Positions 18,920 to 27,399 of a DNA stretch of 64,000 bases are shown in pieces. This stretch comes from UBA7398 sp947491605. GTDB taxonomy: Bacteria; Actinomycetota; Actinomycetes; Nanopelagicales; Nanopelagicaceae. The notes below the pieces were generated by a model. It made no database searches. It was not told the DNA's origin and saw only the letters and a program-made list of their open reading frames with translations. The stretch covers positions 34,051-98,050 of the forward strand of contig CANLJW010000001.1 of the NCBI GenBank assembly GCA_947491605.1, read 5' to 3'. A program made the translations under genes and the position numbers. The number at the start of each line of letters is the position of its first letter. Position 1 is the stretch's first letter.

Positions 18920-19427
18920 TAACGTAAGAGTTGCTCTCGTTATGGGCTCCGATTCAGATTGGCCAATTATGCAAGAAGCCGCCGAAATATTAGATGAATT
19001 TAAAGTTGCTTATGAAGCCCAAGTTTTATCGGCGCATCGAATGCCTGAAGAGATGTCTAGCTTTGCAAAGCAAGCAAGATCTAATGGATTTGCTGTAATA
19101 ATTGCCGGCGCTGGTGGCGCTGCACACCTTCCCGGAATGATTGCATCGCAAACCACACTTCCAGTAATTGGCGTGCCAGTACCGCTAAAAACTTTAGATG
19201 GTATGGATTCGCTACTATCAATAGTACAAATGCCAGCTGGAATTCCAGTCGCAACCGTTGGTATCGGAAATGCAAAGAATGCCGCGTTACTAGCACTTCG
19301 AATTCTTGGTGCGAGTGATGGCGATATCGCAACCGCACTAGATGCTTATGCCATCAAACTACATGATGCCGCAATTGAAAAAGGCAGAAATTTACAGAGC
19401 AAACGGAGCCAGCGAACTGGCTTTTAG
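18912..19427 (+). CDS. purE: N5-CAIR mutase
   Basis: Class I PurE of 171 residues, rearranging N5-CAIR to CAIR directly after PurK. Diagnostic motifs are MGSDSDWPIM near residue 10, the catalytic SAHRMPEEM near 37-45, and AGAGGAAHLPGM near 67-78. The extreme 3' end of the coding region doubles as the arm of a hairpin followed by T-rich sequence, a probable terminator. It converges with ugd, leaving only two bases between stop codons. Confidence 0.95.
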   Translation: MSNNVRVALVMGSDSDWPIMQEAAEILDEFKVAYEAQVLSAHRMPEEMSSFAKQARSNGFAVIIAGAGGAAHLPGMIASQTTLPVIGVPVPLKTLDGMDSLLSIVQMPAGIPVATVGIGNAKNAALLALRILGASDGDIATALDAYAIKLHDAAIEKGRNLQSKRSQRTGF

Positions 19428-19431
19428 TTTT
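19407..19431 (+). terminator. Intrinsic terminator embedded in the purE 3' end
   Basis: AGCCAG and CTGGCT form a perfect six-base stem around the four-base loop CGAA, directly followed by TTTTAGTTTT. The stem and most of the T-tract lie inside the last codons and stop of purE. The convergent ugd gene ends at the same place. Only the plus-strand orientation has the T-run, so it should end purKE transcription. Confidence 0.55.
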
Positions 19432-20737
19432 AGTGGGTCCGACCGAGCGCTCTAAATTTCCACCCAGCTGCTAACCATTTTTCGCGATCTAAATGATTTC
19501 GCCCATCAATAATGATTGCACCTTTAACCATTTTCTTGACTGCAATTGGATCCAAATCTTTAAACTCTTGCCACTCAGTTAAATGCAGTACTAAATCCGC
19601 ATCTTTTAAACATTCTGCAGCGGTTGCAGCGAACCCTAACCGCGGAAATCGTGCTTGGGCATTTGCATTAGCTTTTGGATCGTAAATAATCACATTAGCC
19701 CCAGCAGCATGTATTTGTGCAGCAATATCAAGAGCTGGGGAGTCCCGCACATCATCGCTATCGGGCTTAAATGCTGCGCCTAGCACCGCAATTCGCTTAC
19801 CTTTTAAATCTTCCGATAGATCAGCGCGCACTAACTCAATCATGCGTTGTCTAGCACGCAGATTAATCGCATCGATTTCGCGTAAGAATTCCAAAGCTTG
19901 GCGCGCACCTAATTCATCGGCGCGTGCCATGAATGCTCGAATATCTTTTGGTAGACATCCGCCACCAAAACCGATGCCAGCTTGCAAGAAGCGCGAACCA
20001 ATTCTTGGGTCATATCCAATTGCTTTAGCTAAAACTGTGACATCACCAGCTGCAGCTTCGCAAACTTCGGCCATCGCGTTAATGAATGAAATTTTAGTGG
20101 CAAGAAAAGAGTTGGCTGCTACCTTAACTAACTCTGAAGTTGGTAGGTCTGCCCGAATCCACGGAATGCCAGATTCTAGAAGTTGGGCATAAACTTCTTT
20201 AAGAATATTTTCAGCAGCATCATTTGTTACGCCAACCACTAATCGATTTGGTCGCAACGTATCTTCGACCGCAAACCCCTCACGTAAAAATTCTGGGTTC
20301 CAAGCTAAATCAGCGCCGGGGTTAGTAGCTTTTAATCGGTTCAGTAGTCGTTGCGCAGTTCCGACCGGAACCGTGGATTTACCAACTACGAGTGAACCCG
20401 CCTTAGCGTGCGGTGCGACTGCATCTAGCGCGGCATCAACATAAGTTAAATCTGCAGCCAAACTATCTTTTTGTTGTGGCGTGCCAACGCAGATAAAGTG
20501 CACATCGCAATCTTTAATCGCAGAAAAGTCAGTAGTGAATTTAAGCCGGCCAGAATTAACTTCTTGTTCCAACAATTCTTCTAGCCCTGGTTCATAAAAA
20601 GGAACCTTACCTTTTGATAGCGCTGCAACTTTTGCAGCCTCAATATCCACGCCGATTACTTCAAAACCAAGTGAAGACATTGCAGCGGCATGGGTGGCAC
20701 CCAGATATCCGGTTCCAATTACTGAAAATTTAAGCAC
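19430..20737 (-). CDS. ugd: UDP-glucose 6-dehydrogenase
   Basis: Oxidises UDP-glucose to UDP-glucuronate with two NAD. The 435-residue protein has the N-terminal Rossmann GTGYLGATHA at 8-17, VGTPQQ near 84, KVAANSFLA with Lys205 and Asn209, and the catalytic cysteine Cys261 in FGGGCLPKD. It is translated from a GTG with a strong AAGGGAG site nine bases upstream, and follows an LCP-family gene on the same strand by 33 bases. UDP-glucuronate would be a precursor for envelope polysaccharide, consistent with the LCP ligase upstream and the glycosyltransferase and exporter genes across the divergent promoter. Confidence 0.93.
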   Translation of the reverse strand: MLKFSVIGTGYLGATHAAAMSSLGFEVIGVDIEAAKVAALSKGKVPFYEPGLEELLEQEVNSGRLKFTTDFSAIKDCDVHFICVGTPQQKDSLAADLTYVDAALDAVAPHAKAGSLVVGKSTVPVGTAQRLLNRLKATNPGADLAWNPEFLREGFAVEDTLRPNRLVVGVTNDAAENILKEVYAQLLESGIPWIRADLPTSELVKVAANSFLATKISFINAMAEVCEAAAGDVTVLAKAIGYDPRIGSRFLQAGIGFGGGCLPKDIRAFMARADELGARQALEFLREIDAINLRARQRMIELVRADLSEDLKGKRIAVLGAAFKPDSDDVRDSPALDIAAQIHAAGANVIIYDPKANANAQARFPRLGFAATAAECLKDADLVLHLTEWQEFKDLDPIAVKKMVKGAIIIDGRNHLDREKWLAAGWKFRALGRTH

Positions 20738-20770
20738 GCGTTATTTCTCCCTTGATTATCTCTGGTCAGT

Positions 20771-21868
20771 TTACTTGAGCGACCCGCATGGATTTTCTTC
20801 AGCGGTTCGAGTCTTAAACTTATCTACAACTTTAGGTGATGCCGATGGCGAAGCTGAGGGCTTGACCTCGTCAATTATCGCTTGATCCTCTTTTAACCGT
20901 TGCCATAATTCTGGAGCTAGTACTGGATCCCACAACACTGCGGATGTTACACCGTGCGCGCTGTAATTATAAAACTTTAATGGAACCGTTAGCGTTCTAA
21001 CTTTTGCTGCCGATAGATTTCGTAATTGTTTGCCAAGGGTTAGCAAGTCGCCCTTATTTAGCGCTTCATCAGTTGTGACAGCTGCTAAAGCAGAATTTAA
21101 AAAGCTCACTAGTTTAATTGGGTTTAGCAGTACACCCGAACTTGTAGCTTTTCTGAGTACTGCGCTCATAAATTGTTGTTGCCGTTGCATTCGACCTAGA
21201 TCGCCCATGCCATCAAAGTCTCTTGTGCGAACATACTTAAGCGCTTCAATGCCATCAAGAGTGTGCACACCTGCACTCATAACCAAGTGGCTCTTTGGAT
21301 CATTAATATCTACTTTGGAACAAACTTGAATGCCACCGAGCGCATCAATCATTTGAGCAAAGCCCGCAAAATTCATTTCTACATAATGATCTATTCGAAG
21401 TGTGGTCATCTCTTCAATAGTTTGAATTAAAAGTGGTGCGCCACCCCAATTAAATGATGAGTTAATTTTTGAGTAGACCGAAGCACGAATTTTGCCAGAG
21501 CTATCGGTATAGCTAGGAATAAGCGCAAAAGTATCGCGCGGAATTGAGATCAATACCGCTTTATCGCGCTTCTTAGAGATATGAACCAACAACATTGTGT
21601 CGGAGCGTTTACCGGCAGCTGTCTTAACGCTGCCGACTCGGAGCTCTTTAAGTTGGGCTTTTGTTAAACCTTCTCGAGTATCCGAACCAACTAAAAGGTA
21701 ATTAACCGCCGAAGATGATTTTCCCGGACGATTTCCTAACCCACCGAATGCATCAACACGATTTATCGATGCGGTAATTCTGCTAAGTCCAAAAGTAGCA
21801 ATTGCGGAAATCGCGACAATAGCGATAGAGAGAATGGTAAAAAACCGAATTGCCCGCGTTGATTTCAC
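20771..21868 (-). CDS. LytR-CpsA-Psr (LCP) family cell-wall glycopolymer ligase
   Basis: LCP proteins transfer lipid-linked glycopolymers to peptidoglycan on the outer face of the membrane. This 365-residue protein has one membrane anchor at about 9-29. The LCP catalytic motifs follow: LLVGSDTREG near 58, RSDTMLLVH near 88, the conserved ISIPRDTF near 106, and VRTRDFDGMGDLGRMQRQQ near 217 carrying the arginines that bind pyrophosphate. The C-terminal tail is rich in Ser-Pro-Ala. It starts at a GTG without a strong ribosome site and shares a 36-base divergent region with the glycosyltransferase at 21905. It probably forms an operon with ugd. Confidence 0.9.
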   Translation of the reverse strand: MKSTRAIRFFTILSIAIVAISAIATFGLSRITASINRVDAFGGLGNRPGKSSSAVNYLLVGSDTREGLTKAQLKELRVGSVKTAAGKRSDTMLLVHISKKRDKAVLISIPRDTFALIPSYTDSSGKIRASVYSKINSSFNWGGAPLLIQTIEEMTTLRIDHYVEMNFAGFAQMIDALGGIQVCSKVDINDPKSHLVMSAGVHTLDGIEALKYVRTRDFDGMGDLGRMQRQQQFMSAVLRKATSSGVLLNPIKLVSFLNSALAAVTTDEALNKGDLLTLGKQLRNLSAAKVRTLTVPLKFYNYSAHGVTSAVLWDPVLAPELWQRLKEDQAIIDEVKPSASPSASPKVVDKFKTRTAEENPCGSLK

Positions 21869-21872
21869 CGTT

Positions 21873-21892
21873 GTAGCGTAATTGGGCGCTAC
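21873..21892. promoter_or_regulatory. Inverted repeat between divergent LCP and glycosyltransferase genes
   Basis: GTAGCG and CGCTAC, a perfect six-base inverted repeat with an eight-base spacer, fills most of the 36 bases between the two divergent starts. Flanking CCGT and ACGG extend the symmetry with one offset base. Position and symmetry suggest a shared operator for envelope genes. No consensus was recognised. Confidence 0.35.
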
Positions 21893-21904
21893 GGTTTAGG
21901 GGCT

Positions 21905-22903
21905 ATGACAAGCCCAATTCGAGCAGGTAAAACTGCGCACTCTATTTTTCCTGCAGTATCTGTGGTTTTACCAGTATTGAATGAAGCAATGCACCTCAAA
22001 CAATCGATCGCCACAATACTTTCACAGAGTTATCAAGGCGAAATCGAAGTGATTATGGCGATTGGGCCATCGCATGATGGCACAGCTGAAATTGCCCGCG
22101 AAATTTTGCGCCAAGATTCTCGAGTAAAGATGGTAGAAAATCCTTCTGGGAGAACTCCTAATGGTCTTAATCTAGCAATCGCAAAAGCTCGTTTTGAAAT
22201 TATCGTACGAATTGACGGGCATTCTGAAATTGATAAAACTTATATTGCCGATGCCGTTGAAACTATGGAAAAAACTGGCGCAGTAAATGTTGGTGGCATC
22301 ATGGCCGCTGTCGGAATTACTAATTTTCAAAAAGCAACAGCGCGCGCTATGCGTTCTGTAATTGGAGTTGGGCCCTCAAAATTTCATACCGGCGGCAAAT
22401 CTGGTCCAGCAGAGACCGTTTATCTCGGCGTCTTTAAGAAAAACGCACTCCTTAATATCGGAGGATTTGATGAGCGATTTATTAGAGCGCAAGACTGGGA
22501 AATGAATTATCGGTTGCGTAAAGCAGGCGGTGCAATTTGGTTTGATCCGCGGTTAGTTGTTACCTATCGGCCTCGCTCCGATATTCGAAAACTCGCACGG
22601 CAATATTTTGAATATGGCAGATGGCGAAGAGCCGTTGCGCGCTCCTATCCAGAAACTGTGAGCGCTCGATATTTAGCTGCACCAATGGCTTTTTTAATCA
22701 ATTTTTTCTCGATTAGCTGCGGCTTAATAATTCATAATATATTTTTAATTCCAGTTTTAGGATATTTAACTTTACTTACTTTAGGTGGGTTATTTATCGG
22801 AAAAAGTTGGCAAGAACGAATTCGATTGCCCTTTATTCTGATTGCAATGCATATGTCTTGGGGTTGGGGATTTATCTCCTCGCCTCGTAAGCTAATGTCC
22901 TGA
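21905..22903 (+). CDS. GT2-family glycosyltransferase
   Basis: Family 2 glycosyltransferase of 332 residues. The N-terminal GT-A domain has SVVLPVLNEAMHLKQS near residue 20, the metal-binding aspartate region VRIDGHSEID near 103 (DGH replacing the classical DxD), and the acceptor-side RAQDWEMNYRLRKAGG near 197. Two or three hydrophobic segments at about 258-310 anchor it to the membrane. This layout resembles succinoglycan (ExoA-like) transferases. Downstream, the ABC-2 exporter pair and ugd across the promoter point to synthesis of a surface polysaccharide. Donor and acceptor cannot be told from sequence. Confidence 0.88.
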   Translation: MTSPIRAGKTAHSIFPAVSVVLPVLNEAMHLKQSIATILSQSYQGEIEVIMAIGPSHDGTAEIAREILRQDSRVKMVENPSGRTPNGLNLAIAKARFEIIVRIDGHSEIDKTYIADAVETMEKTGAVNVGGIMAAVGITNFQKATARAMRSVIGVGPSKFHTGGKSGPAETVYLGVFKKNALLNIGGFDERFIRAQDWEMNYRLRKAGGAIWFDPRLVVTYRPRSDIRKLARQYFEYGRWRRAVARSYPETVSARYLAAPMAFLINFFSISCGLIIHNIFLIPVLGYLTLLTLGGLFIGKSWQERIRLPFILIAMHMSWGWGFISSPRKLMS

Positions 22904-22924
22904 AAGCTCTAATATAAGTAAGGT

Positions 22925-22946
22925 AATCTTTCGACAGAGAGATTTT
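22925..22946 (+). promoter_or_regulatory. Small hairpin in the glycosyltransferase/exporter gap
   Basis: AATCTTTC pairs with GAGAGATT (one G-U pair) around a four-base loop and is followed by TT before GGAG. It could be a weak attenuator or a messenger structure before the exporter permease. There is too little T-tract to call it a terminator. Confidence 0.25.
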
Positions 22947-22963
22947 GGAGAAAGCTACCGATT

Positions 22964-23788
22964 ATGAGCGCGATTGATGTTTACGAGCCATTCCATCGGG
23001 GTTTGCCGCCGCTAAAGAAATATGCAAAGCAGCTCTTCGGTCGGCGGGCATTCATCTCGGAATTCGCTAAATCTGAATTACGTCGGCAAAATTTCGGCTC
23101 GCCACTAGGTCAAATATGGTTGGTATTAAATCCACTTCTACTATCCGCGGTCTATTTCCTATTGATCATCATTATTAGTGGTCAAACAGACTCTGCTAGG
23201 TATGCACATTTAACTGCGGGACTTTTTGTTTTTTATATGATTACAAATTCAATAACTGCGGGTGCTAAGTCAATAACTGCGGGTGGCCGTCTCATTCTTA
23301 ATTCAGCATTTCCACGAATTATGTTGCCAATAGCTGCATCAGTAGTTGCACTATTTAAGTTTATTCCTACCCTAATCGTGCTATTTGCAATCCATTTAAT
23401 TCTCGGACTACCAATTACTTATGCGCTATTTTGGGCAATTCCACTTATCTTTATTTTTTATATTTTTTCGCTGGCTTGTGCAATTCTATTTTCATGCATA
23501 AATGTTTATTTCAGAGATACCCAAAATCTTTTGCCTTATTTAACTCGTACTCTCTTATATTTATCACCAGTCTTATATGAATCTTCTGCGCTTACTGAAA
23601 AGTTAAGTATTTTAAAAACTATTAATCCGCTTTATCCAATGCTAGATTCTTGGTCCCGCGTAATGGTAAAAGGTGAATTGCCGTTCGCCACGGACGTTTT
23701 CCAATCTCTAATCTGGACACTTGCGTTGCTCGCCATTAGTTCATATTTGTTTTTGTCGAGGGAGCGTGAGTTCGCTGTCCGCATCTAA
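22964..23788 (+). CDS. ABC-2 type polysaccharide exporter permease
   Basis: Membrane subunit of a two-component ABC exporter of the TagG/Wzm/RfbD family, which flips lipid-linked O-antigen, teichoic-acid-like or galactan polymers outward. The 274-residue protein has an N-terminal amphipathic region with KSELRRQNFGSPLGQIWLV, then six hydrophobic segments. LYLSPVLYESS near residue 197 and INPLYPMLDSWSRV near 222 are typical of the last extracellular loop. The partner ATPase overlaps its 3' end. The preceding glycosyltransferase suggests the polymer is made in the same operon. Confidence 0.9.
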   Translation: MSAIDVYEPFHRGLPPLKKYAKQLFGRRAFISEFAKSELRRQNFGSPLGQIWLVLNPLLLSAVYFLLIIIISGQTDSARYAHLTAGLFVFYMITNSITAGAKSITAGGRLILNSAFPRIMLPIAASVVALFKFIPTLIVLFAIHLILGLPITYALFWAIPLIFIFYIFSLACAILFSCINVYFRDTQNLLPYLTRTLLYLSPVLYESSALTEKLSILKTINPLYPMLDSWSRVMVKGELPFATDVFQSLIWTLALLAISSYLFLSREREFAVRI

Positions 23789-24575
23789 TTTGAATTCGCA
23801 TAACCGCGGCGAAGTTGCAGTTTCAATTAAAGATCTCAATGTGGTTTATAAAACAACGCTAGAAAAGCGGCCGACTTTAAAGAATCGACTTCTGCAATTT
23901 AGTTCTGGGAAAAAACAAACGCGAATCGTTAATGCAGTGCAAGATTTCAACTTAGATATTTCTTATGGGTCGGTTTTAGGAGTTGTCGGAGCCAACGGCG
24001 CTGGAAAATCCACGCTAATGCGGAGTATTTCTGGAATTTTGCCCCCGACTGCAGGTCGGATTGAACTTTATGGATCTGTTAGTACCTTGCTTGCGCTGGG
24101 CGTCGGATTTAGTCAGGAGATGACTGGTCGCGATAACGTAATTCTTGGCGGACTCGCAGCTGGATTATCTAGAGCGGAAATTGATAATAAATTTGATGAA
24201 ATTATAGATTTTGCGGAACTTCGAGAAGTTATTGATGCTCCGATGCGCACATACTCTTCTGGAATGTATGCGCGGTTAGCATTCGCAGTCGCAGTAACGG
24301 TTGAGCCTGATATTTTAATTATTGATGAAGCGTTAAGTACCGGCGATGCACATTTTAAGATGAAGTCGCTTAATCGAGTAAAAGATCTTCGCGGCCATAA
24401 TCGCGCGCTGATTTTAGTGAGCCATGCGTTAGCCACAATTGAAGAAGTTTGTAATGAAGTTATTTGGTTAAACAAGGGAAAGCTAATCCAAAAAGGTGAT
24501 CCAGTATCGGTAGTGGCTGCTTATAAGAAATTCTTAGAAGTGGGTAGCAGCCCAATGATCGATGAGGATGTATAG
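23766..24575 (+). CDS. ABC-type polysaccharide exporter ATPase
   Basis: ATPase partner (TagH/Wzt type) of the permease upstream. The Walker A motif GANGAGKSTLM, the ABC signature YSSGMYARLAFAV, Walker B DILIIDEALS and the H-loop LVSHAL are all intact. No long C-terminal carbohydrate-binding domain is present, so like TagH-short forms it is about 269 residues. The frame can be opened at ATG 23721. I prefer GTG 23766, which lies just after GAGGG, overlaps the permease by 23 rather than 68 bases, and gives an N-terminus that leads directly into the ABC domain. Confidence 0.9.
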   Translation: MSSLSASNLNSHNRGEVAVSIKDLNVVYKTTLEKRPTLKNRLLQFSSGKKQTRIVNAVQDFNLDISYGSVLGVVGANGAGKSTLMRSISGILPPTAGRIELYGSVSTLLALGVGFSQEMTGRDNVILGGLAAGLSRAEIDNKFDEIIDFAELREVIDAPMRTYSSGMYARLAFAVAVTVEPDILIIDEALSTGDAHFKMKSLNRVKDLRGHNRALILVSHALATIEEVCNEVIWLNKGKLIQKGDPVSVVAAYKKFLEVGSSPMIDEDV

Positions 24576-25899
24576 AACTAAGCGAGAGTTTAAACCTCTC
24601 GTCTATTTGGTTACATCGTTTTTTGTAACTTCAATTTTAATTACTGCACCCACTTTTGCCGAAGAAACCCCAGCAACATTTACTTTTACTGGATCCGGCT
24701 ATGGCCATGGCGTTGGGATGAGCCAAATTGGTGCAAGAGGTCAAGCGTTAGAAGGCAAGAGCGCAATCGAGATCTTAAATTATTACTATCCAGGGACCAC
24801 AGTAACTTCGCAAATTGATACCCAAACAATTCGAGTAAATATCGGGCATTTACAAAGCACGACCGAGTTCGCGCTTCTAAAAGAAATAGGCAGCTTCCAA
24901 TTGCTTAGCGGCGATCTACCAGTTGGTATTCCTGGTGTCGAAATAGGTAGCTATATCCGCGATATTAAAGTTAGTTTTTTAGTTCTTGGAAATTCAATAA
25001 TTCCGCAATTAACTTCACCAACCGCGAAATTTGCAGCAATTTCTGGGGAAACAAGTTGGACTTTGCGATGGAGTCCAGCAGCGGTTATCACTTCAAAAAT
25101 TGCTAATCAAACTTTTCAATTAAAGTATGGTCAAATAAATTTGAAGCTGCTCCAAACTAGCACGGGTCCAAAAATGGAAATCACAAATTCTTTAAGATTA
25201 CATGACGAGTATTTGTGGGGGATTGGTGAAGTTCCATCATCTTGGCCGGCTGCTGCGCTAGAAGCGCAAGCAATCGCATCTAGAACTTATGCGCTCAACA
25301 AAATAAACTCAGTTAAAAAAGATTGTGATTGTAATGTCTATGCAACCACCGCCGATCAAAATTTTGTTGGTTACGCTAAAGAGATTGAAGCAATTTATGG
25401 GACGGTGTGGAAAGCCGCAGTCACTAGAACTAATTCAGATTCAAATACTTCGTTAATTGTTTCCTTTAACGGTAAAGCCGCAGCAACTTATTTTTTCTCA
25501 TCAAGTGCTGGAACGACCCAAAATGTGACGGAAGTTTGGGGTGGCACCATTTCATATTTGACTGGAGTTCCAGATCCTTGGAGTAAAGATGCAAAAATAA
25601 ATCCGCGTTATTTCACTTGGCAGCGCGATATTTCGCAACAAGTTATGGCTACAGCGTTTGGATTACCGGATGTAATCTCGTATCAAATACTAGGCAGAAC
25701 TAAGACTGGCAGCGTTCGCTTGATATCGGCCATCTCAAGTGCCGGTAAAAGTTCAGTGATTTCGGGCGAAGTTTTCCGCTCCAAAACCAAACTTCCTTCC
25801 ACTTGGTTCGCACTACCAACTCCAGCTGAAATCGAAGCGCTAGTTGATGTTTGCGTTTTTCCAGATTCGAAATTTCCTTACCAGCGTAATCTCTGTTAA
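24562..25899 (+). CDS. Secreted SpoIID/LytB-domain protein
   Basis: A 445-residue exported protein of the SpoIID/LytB family, relatives of peptidoglycan lytic transglycosylases and amidase enhancers. A signal peptide occupies about residues 10-32, ending near FAEE. The GYGHGVGMSQIGARGQA signature comes right after it at about 46-62, as in actinobacterial members. The core SpoIID block (LWGIGEVPSSWPAAALEAQAIASRTYAL) lies near 219-246, with AATYFFSSSAG near 310. It overlaps the exporter ATPase by 14 bases, so it may act on the wall where the exported glycopolymer is attached. Enzymatic activity is not certain. Confidence 0.87.
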   Translation: MRMYRTKREFKPLVYLVTSFFVTSILITAPTFAEETPATFTFTGSGYGHGVGMSQIGARGQALEGKSAIEILNYYYPGTTVTSQIDTQTIRVNIGHLQSTTEFALLKEIGSFQLLSGDLPVGIPGVEIGSYIRDIKVSFLVLGNSIIPQLTSPTAKFAAISGETSWTLRWSPAAVITSKIANQTFQLKYGQINLKLLQTSTGPKMEITNSLRLHDEYLWGIGEVPSSWPAAALEAQAIASRTYALNKINSVKKDCDCNVYATTADQNFVGYAKEIEAIYGTVWKAAVTRTNSDSNTSLIVSFNGKAAATYFFSSSAGTTQNVTEVWGGTISYLTGVPDPWSKDAKINPRYFTWQRDISQQVMATAFGLPDVISYQILGRTKTGSVRLISAISSAGKSSVISGEVFRSKTKLPSTWFALPTPAEIEALVDVCVFPDSKFPYQRNLC

Positions 25900-26826
25900 T
25901 TAGTTCTTATGCAGAACTGAATTTAGCCCACCCCAAGTACCGGTTCTTGGCAGAGCTTCGAGCGCACCGCTCTTGGAATTTCGTCTAAAGAGCAGACCAG
26001 TTGCCCCGGATAGTTCGCGAGCTTTCACGGTTGCGCCATCTGGCAGTGAAATTATCGAGCCAGCGGTTATGTAAACGCCAGATTCAACAACGCAATTATC
26101 ACCAAGTGAAATTCCAACTCCAGAATTAGCGCCTAATAAACATTTTTGACCAATAGAAATAACTTCTTTGCCACCACCACTAAGTGTGCCCATAATTGAG
26201 GCGCCACCACCAATATCGCTGCCATCACCGACCACAACTCCCGCAGAAATCCGACCTTCAACCATTGAAGTTCCAAGGGTGCCGGCGTTGAAATTAACAA
26301 ATCCTTCATGCATAACTGTTGTGCCAGAAGATAAATATGCGCCAAGTCGAACTCGATCGGCATCGGCAATCCGAATCCCATCTGGGATTACGTAATCAAC
26401 CATTCTTGGAAATTTATCTACGCCATAAATAGTTATGTGGCCATAATGATTTATTAAAGCTTCGCGCACTTGCGTAAAATCTGTGAGTGCACAAGAGCCA
26501 GCAGAGGTCCAAATTACATTTGCCAGAATTCCAAAAATTCCATCTAGCGACTGTCCATGTGGTTTTACTAATCGATTAGAGAGAAGATGGAGTCGTAAAT
26601 ACGCATCCACCGCATCTTTAGGAGGGGTTGCGAGTTCGATCTCGCAAAAAACATTCTCTAGTTTAACTCTACGAATTTTTGCATTTGCTTGCAGCGCCGG
26701 CGCTGATAGATCTCGCTCATCTTTCCCAGTTGGTACGCCGAGACCCAAACTATGGAATGCGACATCTAAAACCACGCCATCAGCGGCGCGGGTGGCAACG
26801 CCATATCCAAATGCTTTTTCGCTCAT
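25900..26826 (-). CDS. dapD: Tetrahydrodipicolinate N-succinyltransferase
   Basis: Succinyl-CoA-dependent acyltransferase of lysine/diaminopimelate synthesis, actinobacterial-type DapD of 308 residues. The N-terminus KAFGYGVATRAADGVVLDV and the central left-handed beta-helix with hexapeptide repeats (VGDGSDIGGGASIMGTLSGG, about residues 195-215, then GANSGVGISLGDNCVVESG) are characteristic. It ends directly against the SpoIID gene with no base between stops. The next enzyme of the succinylase branch, DapC, is encoded at about 42749. Confidence 0.94.
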   Translation of the reverse strand: MSEKAFGYGVATRAADGVVLDVAFHSLGLGVPTGKDERDLSAPALQANAKIRRVKLENVFCEIELATPPKDAVDAYLRLHLLSNRLVKPHGQSLDGIFGILANVIWTSAGSCALTDFTQVREALINHYGHITIYGVDKFPRMVDYVIPDGIRIADADRVRLGAYLSSGTTVMHEGFVNFNAGTLGTSMVEGRISAGVVVGDGSDIGGGASIMGTLSGGGKEVISIGQKCLLGANSGVGISLGDNCVVESGVYITAGSIISLPDGATVKARELSGATGLLFRRNSKSGALEALPRTGTWGGLNSVLHKN

Positions 26827-26861
26827 GTGAGAACGCTACCAATTCTGACTAGAGTTACGCC

Positions 26862-27395
26862 GTGCGAATAGCGGTTTTTTGCTCATCATCAGTGAAAGTT
26901 GCGCCCGAAAATCTCCAATTGGGTTTCGATCTAGGTGTTGCGATTGCATCGGCTGGCGATGAACTGGTTTGGGGCGGTGGAAAAATTTCAGTAATGGGAA
27001 CCGTTGCACAAGGAGCGCGCTCAGTCGGCGGGAAAACCATTGGCGTTATTCCAGAACGGTTAATGAATATTGAATTTATCGATCAAGATAGCCAGGAACT
27101 TCTGGTGGTCAAAGATATGCGCGAACGCAAAGGAAAGATTGAAGAGTTATCAGATGCATTCCTAGTGCTTCCCGGCGGCATCGGAACTTTAGAAGAATTC
27201 TTTGAAATCTGGGTCGGGCGCTACTTAGGGTTTCATCAAAAACCAATTGCAGTTATAGATCCAAATGGAAGTTACGCCTCGTTGCGGGTAGCGCTTGCAG
27301 ATTTAACCGAAAAACATTTTATGAAACCGGGCCAGCACGACCAGGTATTTTGGAGCGATTCAATTATTGATGCACTTGCACATATAAGGAAGTAG
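26862..27395 (+). CDS. LOG-family protein (TIGR00730)
   Basis: A 177-residue member of the LOG/TIGR00730 family: Rossmann-like enzymes that include cytokinin riboside 5'-monophosphate phosphoribohydrolases and nucleotide 5'-monophosphate nucleosidases. The phosphate-binding GGGKISVMGTVA is near residue 39 and the family hallmark PGGIGTLEEF near 104-113. Translation starts at a GTG. It is divergent from dapD across a 35-base gap, as in mycobacteria where the LOG gene is also near dapD. The physiological substrate in bacteria is not established; AMP-like nucleotides are likely. Confidence 0.9.
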   Translation: MRIAVFCSSSVKVAPENLQLGFDLGVAIASAGDELVWGGGKISVMGTVAQGARSVGGKTIGVIPERLMNIEFIDQDSQELLVVKDMRERKGKIEELSDAFLVLPGGIGTLEEFFEIWVGRYLGFHQKPIAVIDPNGSYASLRVALADLTEKHFMKPGQHDQVFWSDSIIDALAHIRK

Positions 27396-27399
27396 CCAA

